Assembly (NCBI RefSeq): GCF_002285415.1 | Contig: NZ_NSBU01000004.1 | Location: 822,001-886,000, forward strand | Length of the DNA: 64,000 bases | Source of the DNA: Actibacterium pelagium | Lineage (GTDB): Bacteria > Pseudomonadota > Alphaproteobacteria > Rhodobacterales > Rhodobacteraceae | Reading direction: 5' to 3' | In this document: in pieces, positions 51,490 to 60,635 of the stretch | How the letters are laid out: each line of letters starts with the position of its first letter | How positions within the stretch are numbered: the first letter of the stretch is position 1 | Made by a program: the position numbers and the translations under genes | Notes under the pieces: generated by a model | The model's input: the letters and a program-made list of their open reading frames with translations, nothing else | Databases searched by the model: none | What the model was told of the DNA's origin: nothing

Positions 51490-52635
51490 ATGCGTCTGTC
51501 TCAATGTCACAACTTTCAGGATTTCCGAGAGTTGGCGCGTCGTCGCCTTCCCGGACCGATCTTCAACTACATTGATGGCGGTGCGGATGACGAGGTGACC
51601 CTGCGCGAGAACACCGCGGCGTTCGAACGCTGTGATCTGCTGCCGTCGGTTCTTACGGGTGTGTCTGACGTGGACATGTCAGTGACCGTCATGGGCCAGA
51701 AGCTGGACATGCCGTTCTATTGCTCTCCCACTGCGTTGCAGCGCCTGTTCCACCATCAGGGAGAGCGCGCCGTGGCGGCTGCGGCTGAGAAATACGGGAC
51801 GATGTTCGGGGTATCTTCGTTGGGCACCACCAGCCTTGAAGAGCTGCGCAAGAAGCACAAGAACCCGCAGGTCTATCAGTTCTACTATCACAAGGATCGC
51901 GGTCTCAACCGGGCCATGATGCAGCGCGCCAAGGAAGCGGGCGTCGAGGTCATGATGCTGACAGTGGACAGCATCACCGGCGGCAACCGCGAGCGTGACA
52001 AGCGGACCGGGTTCTCGATCCCATTCCGTCTAACGCTTGGCGGGATGATCCAGTTCGCGATCAAGCCGATGTGGGGCATCAACTATGTCACGCATGAGAA
52101 ATTCGCCTTGCCGCAGTTGGATGAGCATGTCGACATGGGGGGCGGTGCCAGCTCTATCGGGGGGTATTTCACCGAAATGCTCGACCCGTCGATGAACTGG
52201 GACGACGTGGCCGAAATGGTTCAGGAATGGGGTGGTCAGTATTGCCTGAAGGGTATTATGACCGCCGCCGATGCACGTCGCGCGGTAGATATTGGATGTA
52301 CGGGGATCATCCTGTCGAACCATGGTGGGCGGCAGTTGGACGGCTCTCGTACCGCATTCGATCAGTTGAAAGAGGTCGTGGATGAAGTTGGCGACGAGAT
52401 CGACGTCATCATGGATGGCGGCGTGCAGCGCGGCACCCATGTGCTAAAAGCCCTGTCGCTTGGCGCTAAGGCCGTTGGTATCGGGCGTGGGTACCTTTAC
52501 CCACTCGCCGCAGCGGGTCAGCCGGGTGTAGAGCGCGCGCTTGGTTTGATGCGAGACGAGGTTGAACGCGGGATGAAGCTGATGGGGGCCACCAGCGTCG
52601 ATCAACTTAGCCCGGAAAACCTGCGCTTTCGCTAA
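51490..52635 (+). CDS. lldD: FMN-dependent alpha-hydroxy-acid dehydrogenase (L-lactate dehydrogenase type)
   Basis: A 381-residue membrane-associated flavoprotein oxidising L-lactate or a related 2-hydroxy acid to the keto acid. The catalytic His is in SNHGGRQLDGSRT (about residues 277-289), with the substrate Arg in the same motif; IFNYIDGGADDEVTLREN at the start binds FMN. VIMDGGVQRGTHVLKAL and GIGRGYLYPLAA are the FMN phosphate sites. Lactate specificity is the usual call but other hydroxy acids cannot be excluded. GGAGG precedes ATG 51490. Ends three bases before a converging gene. Confidence 0.9.
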   Translation: MRLSQCHNFQDFRELARRRLPGPIFNYIDGGADDEVTLRENTAAFERCDLLPSVLTGVSDVDMSVTVMGQKLDMPFYCSPTALQRLFHHQGERAVAAAAEKYGTMFGVSSLGTTSLEELRKKHKNPQVYQFYYHKDRGLNRAMMQRAKEAGVEVMMLTVDSITGGNRERDKRTGFSIPFRLTLGGMIQFAIKPMWGINYVTHEKFALPQLDEHVDMGGGASSIGGYFTEMLDPSMNWDDVAEMVQEWGGQYCLKGIMTAADARRAVDIGCTGIILSNHGGRQLDGSRTAFDQLKEVVDEVGDEIDVIMDGGVQRGTHVLKALSLGAKAVGIGRGYLYPLAAAGQPGVERALGLMRDEVERGMKLMGATSVDQLSPENLRFR

Positions 52636-52638
52636 GGT

Positions 52639-53034
52639 CTAAGGGATGAATTCGTACTGAAGACATCCCGTTTCCGGATCCAGTTGCGGTCGTTGCCAGG
52701 TAGACAGAGCGTCTGGCAACTCGAAGTTGGCGCAAAGCTCGTAACTGGTCTCGCTTAGCTTCCGGTAAACATAGGGCGTACCGTCGAACGGGTCGGTGCG
52801 GTCCAGCTCGCGCCGACACTCGTTGTTTCCGTCAAGGCTATCGGGCAGCGTCTTGTCGCGGGCACGGGCAACGCAGGTGACATAGTTCTGAAGCGCTCTG
52901 ATATCAGAGAGGCGCGCCTGGTCGCGCTTCTCCATGCGTCCGGTGGCGGGGCCACCCACCGTTACGATCCCGCCGATGATTGCCAGAACGACAACCACCC
53001 CAAAGCCGATTTTGGCCAGATCTTCAGTCTGCAT
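52639..53034 (-). CDS. Hypothetical single-pass membrane protein
   Basis: A 131-residue protein with one helix (about residues 8-27) and a soluble part of about 100 residues containing four Cys (CVARARDK, NECRREL, YELCANF, TGCLQYEF), which could form disulfides in the periplasm. No family recognised. Starts 11 bases inside the DUF5671 gene, so the two are translated together. Confidence 0.75.
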   Translation of the reverse strand: MQTEDLAKIGFGVVVVLAIIGGIVTVGGPATGRMEKRDQARLSDIRALQNYVTCVARARDKTLPDSLDGNNECRRELDRTDPFDGTPYVYRKLSETSYELCANFELPDALSTWQRPQLDPETGCLQYEFIP

Positions 53035-53659
53035 CTTCGGCCTCTTTCATCTCACCCCGGAAATAAAGAAATATCAGGCCCGCCACGACAGCGACAATTG
53101 TGCTTTTGACAAAGAAGCGGGCGGTCAGATCACCATTCAGGTAGGCGTGAATGACCACGATCAGATCGCTTAACAGGGTCAAAGTTGCGCAAAACAGCGT
53201 CAGATAGGTGATCCATTTGCGCACGCCAGAGCGGCGTTTGCCCTCGTCCTTTTTGACGGCTTTGCCGATCAGGTTGTTCAGCCACAGGAACATGGGGAAG
53301 AACACGATCAGCGCCGAGATCGACCAGCGCACAGTCGAGCGGCTGTAATACCCGTAGGTGTGGGCTGGATCGGGGATCCAGTTGTCAGCAAGCTCGAACC
53401 CCAAAATGACCAGATGTACGGCGGTGACAGCCAGCGATACGAACATCAACCCGTATAGGAACGCCTCTTTGGCCGAAACCATCGGGCGGGGGCGCGGGAC
53501 TGGCGGGTTGAAATCGCCGTCGGCCCAAGCATGTAGGGCAGCGCGGATTTCAGGGCCGGTCCAGCCGGCATCTGACAGGGCAGTGGTAATTTCTTCGCGC
53601 GACCGCCCGGCTTTCAGGGCGTCAGCGACGAAGGCGGCAAGTTGGTCTGCAGGTCGCAT
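53024..53659 (-). CDS. DUF5671 family membrane protein
   Basis: A 211-residue protein. The N-terminal 60 residues form a small helical domain (DALKAGRSREEITTALSDAGWTGPEIRAAL, abbreviated as DALKAGRSREEI, with AGWTGPEI), then four predicted helices (about 73-95, 118-140, 158-180, 188-203) make up the DUF5671 domain. Function unknown. Start ATG 53659 gives MRPADQLAAF. Paired with the downstream Cys-containing membrane protein. Confidence 0.8.
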   Translation of the reverse strand: MRPADQLAAFVADALKAGRSREEITTALSDAGWTGPEIRAALHAWADGDFNPPVPRPRPMVSAKEAFLYGLMFVSLAVTAVHLVILGFELADNWIPDPAHTYGYYSRSTVRWSISALIVFFPMFLWLNNLIGKAVKKDEGKRRSGVRKWITYLTLFCATLTLLSDLIVVIHAYLNGDLTARFFVKSTIVAVVAGLIFLYFRGEMKEAEDAD

Positions 53660-53724
53660 GGGGCCATCCTTGGTTGAGCTGGCCCCATGATGCGTCAACT
53701 GACCGTGAAGGGCCAGTCAGGCTT

Positions 53725-54042
53725 TCAGCCTTCTTTGTCGGTGACGTTTTCTTTGAAGGCCACTTCAAACGCGGCCTGCTTATCGGCGTTTGCTTCGGTT
53801 TGATAGTTGGCTTTCCATTCGGCCATGGTCATCCCATAGAATGCCTCGCGGCCCTCGTCCTTTGACATCTCGATGCCGCGCTCGTTGGCGGCTTCCTGAT
53901 ACCAGCGGCTCAGGCAGTTCCGGCAAAACCCTGTAAGGTTCATCATGTCGATGTTCTGAACATCGGTGCGATCTTCCATCAGGTGCTGCTTGAGGCGGCG
54001 GAAAGCGGCTGCTTCCAGTTCGATGCGGGTCTGGTCATCCAT
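53725..54042 (-). CDS. DUF1244 family protein
   Basis: A 105-residue protein of the DUF1244 family, nearly all of whose members are this size. The conserved GFCRNCLSRWY (about 38-48) holds a CxxC pair and YGMTMAEWKANYQ (about 69-81) is diagnostic. Structure-based function is not known. It lies ten bases after the tautomerase-like gene, probably one operon with N-formylglutamate amidohydrolase. Confidence 0.88.
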   Translation of the reverse strand: MDDQTRIELEAAAFRRLKQHLMEDRTDVQNIDMMNLTGFCRNCLSRWYQEAANERGIEMSKDEGREAFYGMTMAEWKANYQTEANADKQAAFEVAFKENVTDKEG

Positions 54043-54051
54043 TTTGAGCTC

Positions 54052-54393
54052 CTAAAGCGTGCGTTTGTCATAAGCGGCGTCAAGAACGCCAAAGTTTACA
54101 GAAAGGCTGCCGACATCAGGCAGGAATTCGCTGAGCGTCGAGATTACTGCAGCCGTCATTGCTGCCTTCTGGGCGTCCGTCCGCCCCGGTAGTGCCAGCA
54201 AGGTGCCGTGGACGAAGCTGGAAGGTTCGCTTCCAATTACCCAAACCGGGCAGGGGATCGTGCGGATCTTCAGGCTTGAGGGGTTGGGAACCTCCGGCAA
54301 TGCGGCCAAGCTATCGAACAGCGCCTGACAAAGCGCCTGAAGGTCGTGGCTTTCCGCCAGCGGGGCTGAATGTTCCAGTGTTAGATGTGGCAT
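54052..54393 (-). CDS. 5-carboxymethyl-2-hydroxymuconate isomerase-like (tautomerase superfamily)
   Basis: A 113-residue CHMI-family protein. Mature tautomerases use the N-terminal Pro; MPHLTLEHS has Pro2 as needed. The C-terminal half (GRTDAQKAAMTAAVISTLSEFLPD) fits the fold. No homoprotocatechuate genes are near, so the true substrate is uncertain. Its ATG shares one base with the amidohydrolase stop (TAATG), which fixes the start. Confidence 0.8.
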   Translation of the reverse strand: MPHLTLEHSAPLAESHDLQALCQALFDSLAALPEVPNPSSLKIRTIPCPVWVIGSEPSSFVHGTLLALPGRTDAQKAAMTAAVISTLSEFLPDVGSLSVNFGVLDAAYDKRTL

Positions 54394-55130
54394 TATTTCA
54401 CCTCGTCCAGAAGGCCGTCCATTGAGGCGGCCAAAATCTCGGCCCACTTGGTCTGGCCGGGGTCGGTTTCGATCAGGTCCTGGCGCAATTCGATCAGGAC
54501 ATTCGGGCGCCCATGTTTCAGCGCGTGAGTGTCAACGGAGTCTCCGGGCAGGTATCCCGAATAGGGAACATTCGGCGCCGACGTGATACCCGACATCGCC
54601 TGCAACCGTTCCAGCATCGGATCAGAAATCCGCGTGTCCCACGCGTGCAGCAGGCCGATATGCCAAGGTCGCGGGTGACGGCCGTTCAGGCGGGGGGTGA
54701 AGCTGTGAACCGCCACCAGCGCGGGAGCGTCGCGGCTTTGCAGCAGCTTTTCGACAGCCTCGTGATAGGGACGATAGCAACGGTCTAGACGCTCTTCCGC
54801 CTCTTCTTCGGTGATCGCGCGGTTTCCGGGAACAATCGTTCCGTCATAGAGGCGCATGATCAGGGTTGGGTCTTCTTCGCCCCGGTTCGGGTCGACCACA
54901 AGGCGCGAAAAGTTCGAAAGGATGACCGGTGCATCCAGTAGATTGCCAAGATGGCAGGCCACGCCCGCAGCCCCGATATCATAGGCGATATGGCGTCCCA
55001 TTTCGGCCTTGGGCAGGCCAAGGTCGCCGCCGTTAACGAAGTCAGGCACATGGTTCGTAGCATGGTCGCAGGTCACGACCCAATTCGACTTTCGCTCGGT
55101 GCCGAAGATCTGGAATGGTTGCTCTGTCAT
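54393..55130 (-). CDS. N-formylglutamate amidohydrolase family protein
   Basis: A 245-residue amidohydrolase. CDHATNHVPD near residue 21 is the conserved metal motif (usually CDHASN-iP), with VAVHSFTPRLNG (about 136-147) carrying the second His. It hydrolyses N-formyl-L-glutamate or related acyl-amino acids. It is not in a histidine-degradation cluster, so its substrate is open. ATG 55130 gives MTEQPF; the frame upstream lies in the promoter region shared with pyk. Confidence 0.87.
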   Translation of the reverse strand: MTEQPFQIFGTERKSNWVVTCDHATNHVPDFVNGGDLGLPKAEMGRHIAYDIGAAGVACHLGNLLDAPVILSNFSRLVVDPNRGEEDPTLIMRLYDGTIVPGNRAITEEEAEERLDRCYRPYHEAVEKLLQSRDAPALVAVHSFTPRLNGRHPRPWHIGLLHAWDTRISDPMLERLQAMSGITSAPNVPYSGYLPGDSVDTHALKHGRPNVLIELRQDLIETDPGQTKWAEILAASMDGLLDEVK

Positions 55131-55235
55131 GCCATTGTCACTTAGTTGCGTCACAGACCGAGTTAAGCGAAACTGGTCTGAAGTAAAAGATGCGACATTT
55201 TGGCGTTGATTTTCAGACAAGCTTTCGAGTAATCA

Positions 55236-55247
55236 GTTAGCGCTAAC
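55236..55247. promoter_or_regulatory. Palindromic operator candidate before pyk
   Basis: GTTAGCGCTAAC is a perfect 12-base palindrome with central CG, 17 bases before the pyk start and between pyk and the divergent amidohydrolase gene. Its form fits LacI-family repressors, which often control central carbon metabolism in Alphaproteobacteria. The regulator is not in the window. Confidence 0.55.
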
Positions 55248-55264
55248 ACAGTAGGCGGGATTCC

Positions 55265-56710
55265 ATGAGACGACTTCGCAACGTAAAGATCGTGGCCACA
55301 CTTGGCCCGGCCTCGAACGATTATAAAATGATCCGAGCTTTGTTCGAAGCAGGCGCAGACGTCTTCCGACTGAATATGAGCCATGGGTCCCACGATGAGA
55401 TTGCCGAGCGTCACAAAATTATTCGGCAGATCGAAAAAGACACCAACAGCCCGATCGCCATTCTTGCCGACCTTCAGGGCCCCAAGCTGCGCTGCGGAGT
55501 TTTTGCGAATGGCTCGGAAGAGCTAGAGACCGGCGCGAAATTCCGGTTTGATCTTGATGCGTCAGAGGGCGACGCCTCTCGTGTGTGTTTGCCGCACCCC
55601 GAGATTTTCGCGGCGCTGGAACCCGGCGCGACCCTGTTGATCAATGACGGCAAGATCCGTGTCACCGTCGACAGCTGTGGTTCTGACTTTGCGGACTGTA
55701 CCGTTGTGAACGGCGGGACGATTTCGAACCGCAAAGGTGTCAACGTGCCTGACGTGGTCCTGCCGCTGGCCGCTTTATCGGAAAAAGACCGCAAAGATCT
55801 GGAATTTGTCTGCAACCTTGGTGTCGACTGGCTGGCGCTTTCGTTTGTGCAGCGTCCAGAAGATGTCATCGAAGCGCGCGAATTGGCCAAGGGCCGCGCC
55901 TCGATTCTGTCCAAGATTGAAAAACCGGCTGCTGTAAAAGCCTTTGATGATATTCTGGCTGTCTCTGATGGCATCATGGTTGCGCGCGGCGACTTGGGTG
56001 TTGAACTGCCTGTTCAGAATGTTCCGCCAATCCAGAAACGCCTGGTGCGCCGGGCGCGTTCGGCCGCCAAGCCTGTGATCGTTGCGACGCAGATGATGGA
56101 AAGCATGATCGAAAGCCCCGTGCCGACCCGGGCCGAGGTTTCGGACGTTGCGACAGCCATCTACGAGGGCGCCGATGCCGTCATGCTGTCGGCCGAATCG
56201 GCAGCGGGCAGCTATCCGGTCGAGGCCGTGACCACCATGAACAACGTCGCAATCGAAGTCGAAAGCGACCAGACCTATCGCGACGTTCTGGAAGCCAGCC
56301 GCGTGATCGAACGCGGCACCGTGGCCGACGCTATCGTATCGGCGGCCCGCGAAGTGGCCGAGGCGATTCACGTGAAGGCGATCTGCTGCTTCTCAGAATC
56401 GGGTACGACAGCATTGTTGACCGCACGCGAACGTCCGCGCGTGCCGATCATCGCCCTGTCGACGATTCCGAACACCGCGCGAAAGCTGTGCCTTGTCTGG
56501 GGAACAACCTGTGTCGAGACCAGCGAGATCGATCGCTTTAAAATGGCGGTTGTGAACGGTGCCAGAGCGGCGCGCAATCTGGGAATTGCCGAAGCAACGG
56601 ACCATGTGGTTGTGACCGCAGGCGTCCCGTTCAACGTCCCCGGTACCACCAATATCCTTCGCGTTGCGCCCTGCGATGAAAGGTTGATTTTCCAGAGCGA
56701 TCCTGAATAA
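55265..56710 (+). CDS. pyk: Pyruvate kinase
   Basis: A 481-residue glycolytic enzyme turning phosphoenolpyruvate and ADP into pyruvate and ATP. ATLGPASNDY and FRLNMSHGSHDE at the start, SILSKIEKPAAV with the catalytic Lys (about 218), MVARGDLGVELP with Mg ligands (about 238-249) and TRAEVSDVATAIYEGADAVMLSAE (given in part as TRAEVSDVATA) identify it. GGCGGGA serves as ribosome site. A LacI-type palindrome overlaps its leader. Confidence 0.96.
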   Translation: MRRLRNVKIVATLGPASNDYKMIRALFEAGADVFRLNMSHGSHDEIAERHKIIRQIEKDTNSPIAILADLQGPKLRCGVFANGSEELETGAKFRFDLDASEGDASRVCLPHPEIFAALEPGATLLINDGKIRVTVDSCGSDFADCTVVNGGTISNRKGVNVPDVVLPLAALSEKDRKDLEFVCNLGVDWLALSFVQRPEDVIEARELAKGRASILSKIEKPAAVKAFDDILAVSDGIMVARGDLGVELPVQNVPPIQKRLVRRARSAAKPVIVATQMMESMIESPVPTRAEVSDVATAIYEGADAVMLSAESAAGSYPVEAVTTMNNVAIEVESDQTYRDVLEASRVIERGTVADAIVSAAREVAEAIHVKAICCFSESGTTALLTARERPRVPIIALSTIPNTARKLCLVWGTTCVETSEIDRFKMAVVNGARAARNLGIAEATDHVVVTAGVPFNVPGTTNILRVAPCDERLIFQSDPE

Positions 56711-56743
56711 TCAAAGGATATTTAAATTACCCGGGGAGCGGGT

Positions 56744-56968
56744 ATGACAGGTGATTATTTCCTAGTGGGCGCTGTTATTATGGGCCTGCTGTCCTTTCCA
56801 TCGCTGCTGGGTGCGTTTACCCATGGCCGAAGTTTTCTAATGCCGATCCTGTTGCTTGTGGGCAGCGGGGTCAGTCTGGTTATGACATTCCGATACAAGC
56901 CTGAAGGGTTCGGATTCGAAGAAATACCAGACTCTTTTATCCGAGTGATCGGGGCGTTTTTGAACTAG
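56744..56968 (+). CDS. Small membrane protein, unknown
   Basis: A 74-residue protein with two predicted helices (about residues 5-25 and 31-49) and a short C-terminal tail. GGGGAGCGGGT precedes the ATG. It lies 33 bases after pyk and may be cotranscribed. Not recognised; similar small proteins often follow pyk in Rhodobacterales as far as I recall. Confidence 0.7.
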   Translation: MTGDYFLVGAVIMGLLSFPSLLGAFTHGRSFLMPILLLVGSGVSLVMTFRYKPEGFGFEEIPDSFIRVIGAFLN

Positions 56969-57080
56969 CGCTTGCCAAGTCAGCCTGAGGCCGGTATAGG
57001 CCCGACTTCTAACCGGCACGACCGGCCCATGTGGCATGCCGAGTCGCGCAAAAACCGTTTGCATTCCAAAGGAGACGGAA

Positions 57081-57281
57081 ATGCCCAAGATGAAGACTAA
57101 GTCGAGCTGCAAAAAGCGGTTCAAGGTGACGGCCAAAGGTCGCGTTAAAACCGGTCAGGCCGGTAAGCGCCACGGCATGATCAAACGCACCAACAAATTC
57201 CTGCGCAACGCGCGCGGTACCACCACGCTGTCGACCCCTGACGAGAAAATCGTCAAGTCGATGATGCCGTATTCGCGCTAA
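57081..57281 (+). CDS. rpmI: 50S ribosomal protein L35
   Basis: A 66-residue basic protein beginning [17 protein letters not shown], the L35 signature, and containing GKRHGMI. GGAGACGG lies just before the ATG. It is twelve bases upstream of rplT, the usual pair. Sequences after the promoter may fold as an autoregulatory leader for L20, but no clear L20-site pseudoknot could be read. Confidence 0.97.
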   Translation: MPKMKTKSSCKKRFKVTAKGRVKTGQAGKRHGMIKRTNKFLRNARGTTTLSTPDEKIVKSMMPYSR

Positions 57282-57293
57282 GGAGGTCAGATC

Positions 57294-57656
57294 ATGTCTC
57301 GAGTAAAAGGCGGAACCACCACCCACGCACGTCACAAGAAGGTCATCAAGGCTGCGAAAGGCTACTACGGCCGTCGTAAGTCGAACTTCAAGACAGCAAC
57401 TCAGGCCGTCGATAAGGCGAACCAGTACGCAACACGCGACCGTAAGGCCCGTAAGCGTAACTTCCGTTCGCTGTGGATCCAGCGCATCAACGCTGCTGTC
57501 CGTTCGCACGACGAAGCACTGACCTATTCGCGTTTCATCAACGGCCTGTCGCTGGCAGGTATCGAAGTTGACCGTAAAGTTCTGGCCGACCTGGCCGTGA
57601 ACGAGCCGGAAGCCTTCGGTTCGATCGTTGAAAAAGCGAAAGCTGCTCTGGCCTAA
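57294..57656 (+). CDS. rplT: 50S ribosomal protein L20
   Basis: A 120-residue basic protein with [17 protein letters not shown] at its start and [13 protein letters not shown] and [11 protein letters not shown] further on, all diagnostic of L20. It is needed early in 50S assembly and often represses its own operon. AAGGAGG precedes the ATG. A strong terminator follows. Confidence 0.98.
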   Translation: MSRVKGGTTTHARHKKVIKAAKGYYGRRKSNFKTATQAVDKANQYATRDRKARKRNFRSLWIQRINAAVRSHDEALTYSRFINGLSLAGIEVDRKVLADLAVNEPEAFGSIVEKAKAALA

Positions 57657-57682
57657 GTCGCCGGAACAACTGAGTTTGAAAG

Positions 57683-57713
57683 CCGCGGCGCCGAAAGGTT
57701 GCCGCGGTTTTTT
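57683..57713 (+). terminator. Terminator of rpmI-rplT
   Basis: CCGCGGC (57683-57689) pairs with GCCGCGG (57701-57707) across an 11-base loop and is followed by TTTTTT. The T run reaches the stop of the converging chaC gene. Confidence 0.88.
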
Positions 57714-58443
57714 ATGGCTTGGCAGGGTGGGCGCAGACATCGGTCCAGAACTGTTTCAGGTCCGCGTCGTGTATGCGCATCTCTTCGAAATGGGTGATGA
57801 TGTTTTCAACATAAGCCCGTGAGGTCCCCAGAAACCCTTCGCCTGTTGCGCAAAGTGCCACCTGCCGGTCATAGGGCAGGTCTGGTTGGATCAAGTAGGC
57901 CTTGTAATCGGCGATGAAGGTCAGGGCTTCGACATCTCCCATCTCGGTCTGGACAGTGATGAAGGCGGGCAGATAGGCGTGGCCGATCCTTTCACGCTGC
58001 CACAGGCGGCGCGTTTCCTCTTCCAGCAATTCACGCGGAACCCGCAGCGCCAAGCCGTCGCATCCATGCCCGTAGTCCAGTGCGGCCATCACCCCCGGCG
58101 AGGCGACTGACCCGCGTCCGCCGCTGGTGTCCACAAGGATGAACCGGCGCGCATAACCCGGCGCGTGGGCGCGGCGTAGTTCTGAAAACACGATTGCGGG
58201 GTCCCAGATCAGTGATCCATAGGCAAAGACCCACATATCCGTGTCCCATCGGTCTTTCAGGAATGCGGCGCGTTCGGTGTCGCGGTCTTCGTCGGGGGTT
58301 ATGAAGCTTGGGTCGCCGCCATGTTCGGTGACGAACTGAAGGATGGCGTTGGTATCAATGTGCCGAAAAGTCGACTCTTCCGCCGGAATCACAAGGTCGC
58401 GCAGGCGGGGGTGATGTCGGAAAGGGTCGGAGGTATCGATCAT
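57712..58443 (-). CDS. chaC: Gamma-glutamylcyclotransferase (ChaC family)
   Basis: A 243-residue enzyme that degrades glutathione to 5-oxoproline and Cys-Gly. VFAYGSLIWDPA near residue 72 is the YGSL substrate loop, and the catalytic Glu lies in the later GLALRVPRELLEEETRRLW region (about 141-159). N-terminal 60 residues are a polar extension typical of bacterial ChaC. Converges on rplT; diverges from the GT2 gene over 122 bases. Complements gshA in this window as glutathione turnover. Confidence 0.9.
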   Translation of the reverse strand: MIDTSDPFRHHPRLRDLVIPAEESTFRHIDTNAILQFVTEHGGDPSFITPDEDRDTERAAFLKDRWDTDMWVFAYGSLIWDPAIVFSELRRAHAPGYARRFILVDTSGGRGSVASPGVMAALDYGHGCDGLALRVPRELLEEETRRLWQRERIGHAYLPAFITVQTEMGDVEALTFIADYKAYLIQPDLPYDRQVALCATGEGFLGTSRAYVENIITHFEEMRIHDADLKQFWTDVCAHPAKP

Positions 58444-58565
58444 CTCCTGTTTCTTAACCTTGGTTTCTGTCCCACACCAGAGTGGGGGAACTTATTGGCA
58501 GAGAAGTAACCTTTGGCAGGATGAAATTCATATTTCATTAACGTTGGTTTCCGAATGCTTTCCGC

Positions 58566-59447
58566 ATGTTGTCGATAATCATTCCCCACTTCAATCAGCA
58601 CGCTGCGCTGGCCGTGTTGCTACAAGACCTAGCCCCGCAAGCGCGCCGGTTGGGGGCAGAGATCATCGTGGTGGACAACGGCTCGGAACGCCTGCCTTCG
58701 GAAGAAGTGGCCCCGTTTCCCGGTGTCCGGTTAGAGCTTCAGCCCGAACCGGGTCCGGGCCCTGCGCGAAATATGGGGGCGGCCCTTAGCAAAGGGGATC
58801 GGCTGGTGTTCATAGATGCCGATTGTCGCCCCGCGCCCGATTGGCTGGACCGCATCGACCTTGGTCTGTCTAACGCTGAAATTTTGGGGGGCGACGTTCG
58901 CATCCTGCTGGATGATCCCCAACACCCCACGATCTGGGAGGCCTATGAGGCCGAATTCGCCTATCGGATGGAGCACTACATCCGCGATCAGGGGTTCAGC
59001 GGCACCGGCAATCTTGCCATGCGCCGGGTTGTGTTTGCAGAGGTCGGCCCCTTTGCCGGTATCGCTCTGGCCGAGGATCGGGATTGGGGGCAGCGGGCGA
59101 CGGCCCTTGGCTACACATTCACGTGGTCGCCCGACATGGTGGCCTATCATCCGGCGCGCGGCAGTTTCGGCGAGCTGGCTCGAAAGTGGGATCGGATGAT
59201 CTCTCATGATGCGGTTGGGACCAATCGACTGCTGTGGTTTGCCAAGGCGGTGGTGCTATTGGTGTCTCCGATTTGGGCGCTTCCCCGCATTTTGCGGTCC
59301 CCTCGTATCCCCGGTGGGCTGCGTGGCAAATGGCGCGCTCTGCAGGGCCTGATTGCCATCCGCGCCTACCGAAGCTGGTCGATGCTGCGTCATTTTCCGG
59401 GGCGCACGGACCCAATGGCTGCCAAACGCTGGCGCACGCGCCACTGA
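58566..59447 (+). CDS. Glycosyltransferase family 2 protein
   Basis: A 293-residue GT-A transferase. SIIIPHFNQHAALAVLL at the start and IIVVDNGS bind UDP-sugar; FIDADCRPAPDWL holds the DxD-like metal site (about 80-92); SGTGNLAMRR and LAEDRDWGQRA complete the fold, the last carrying the catalytic acidic pair. A hydrophobic segment (about 220-240) may anchor it to the membrane. Target glycan unknown. It lies alone between chaC and pheS. Confidence 0.88.
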   Translation: MLSIIIPHFNQHAALAVLLQDLAPQARRLGAEIIVVDNGSERLPSEEVAPFPGVRLELQPEPGPGPARNMGAALSKGDRLVFIDADCRPAPDWLDRIDLGLSNAEILGGDVRILLDDPQHPTIWEAYEAEFAYRMEHYIRDQGFSGTGNLAMRRVVFAEVGPFAGIALAEDRDWGQRATALGYTFTWSPDMVAYHPARGSFGELARKWDRMISHDAVGTNRLLWFAKAVVLLVSPIWALPRILRSPRIPGGLRGKWRALQGLIAIRAYRSWSMLRHFPGRTDPMAAKRWRTRH

Positions 59448-59507
59448 CCACCTTGCATTCCCGTCCTCCTGTGATAGCAGAAGGCCCTGAATACTGGAGG
59501 GCCGGAT

Positions 59508-60581
59508 ATGGATGACCTGCGCGTAAAATACCTTGATGCGATCGCCAACGCTGCTGATGAAGCCGCGCTGGAAGACCTGCGCCTGCAGGCCGTCGGCAAA
59601 AAGGGCGAGGTCAGCCTGAAGATGCGCGAGCTGGGCAAGATGACCCCAGAAGAGCGTCAGGTCGCTGGCCCCGCGCTGAACGCGCTGAAGGATGAGATCA
59701 ACAGCGCCCTGTCCGCCAAGAAGTCTGCGCTGGCCGATGCCGCGCTAGACGAACGCCTGCGCGGCGAGTGGCTGGACGTCACCCTGCCGTCGCGCCCGAC
59801 CCGTCAGGGTAGCATCCACCCGATCAGCCAAGTCACCGATGAGGTCACCGCGATCTTTGCCGACATGGGTTTCTCGGTCGCCGAAGGCCCGCAGGTCGAA
59901 AGCGACTGGTACAACTTTGATGCGCTGAACATCCCCGGCCACCACCCCGCGCGGGCCGAGATGGACACGTTCTATATGCACCGGGCCGAGGGCGACGACC
60001 GTCCGCCGCACGTGCTGCGCACCCATACCTCGCCGGTTCAGATCCGTTCGATGGAAAAGGCCGGGGCGCCCCTGCGTGTGATCTGCCCGGGCCGCGTTTA
60101 CCGTGCCGACTATGACCAGACCCACACGCCGATGTTCCATCAGGTCGAAGGCCTTGCCATCGACAAGGACATCTCGATGGCGAACCTGAAATGGGTGCTG
60201 GAAGAATTCGTGCGCGCCTTCTTCGAGGTCGACCACGTTGAACTGCGCTTCCGCGCCAGCCACTTCCCCTTCACCGAGCCTTCGGCCGAGGTCGACATCC
60301 GCTGTTCGTGGGAAGGTGGCACGCTGAAAGTGGGCGAGGGCGACGACTGGCTGGAAATCCTTGGGTCCGGCATGGTCCACCCCAAGGTGCTGGCCGCCGG
60401 CGGCATTGACCCCGACCAGTGGCAGGGCTTTGCCTTTGGCGTCGGGATCGACCGGATCACCATGCTGAAATATGGCATCCCCGACCTGCGCGCCTTCTTC
60501 GACAGCGACCTGCGCTGGCTGCGCCACTATGGCTTTGCCTCGCTTGATCAGCCGAACCTTCAGGGCGGCCTAAGCCGTTAA
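59508..60581 (+). CDS. pheS: Phenylalanine-tRNA ligase alpha subunit
   Basis: A 357-residue class II synthetase subunit. Residues 1-85 form the tRNA-binding coiled coil; motif 1 lies at [14 protein letters not shown], motif 2 at [29 protein letters not shown] (given as [10 protein letters not shown]), and motif 3 [18 protein letters not shown] near 307-324. It forms the alpha2beta2 enzyme with PheT, encoded 54 bases on. Confidence 0.97.
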   Translation: MDDLRVKYLDAIANAADEAALEDLRLQAVGKKGEVSLKMRELGKMTPEERQVAGPALNALKDEINSALSAKKSALADAALDERLRGEWLDVTLPSRPTRQGSIHPISQVTDEVTAIFADMGFSVAEGPQVESDWYNFDALNIPGHHPARAEMDTFYMHRAEGDDRPPHVLRTHTSPVQIRSMEKAGAPLRVICPGRVYRADYDQTHTPMFHQVEGLAIDKDISMANLKWVLEEFVRAFFEVDHVELRFRASHFPFTEPSAEVDIRCSWEGGTLKVGEGDDWLEILGSGMVHPKVLAAGGIDPDQWQGFAFGVGIDRITMLKYGIPDLRAFFDSDLRWLRHYGFASLDQPNLQGGLSR

Positions 60582-60635
60582 TCCATTCCGACCGACCGGA
60601 ACGCGCAATCGCGCATTTGAGACAGGACCAGACCC

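Noticed and set aside
56969-57080. L20 autoregulatory leader before rpmI
   Set aside because: Some GC-rich pairing is possible but no convincing L20-type mimic structure could be drawn by eye.
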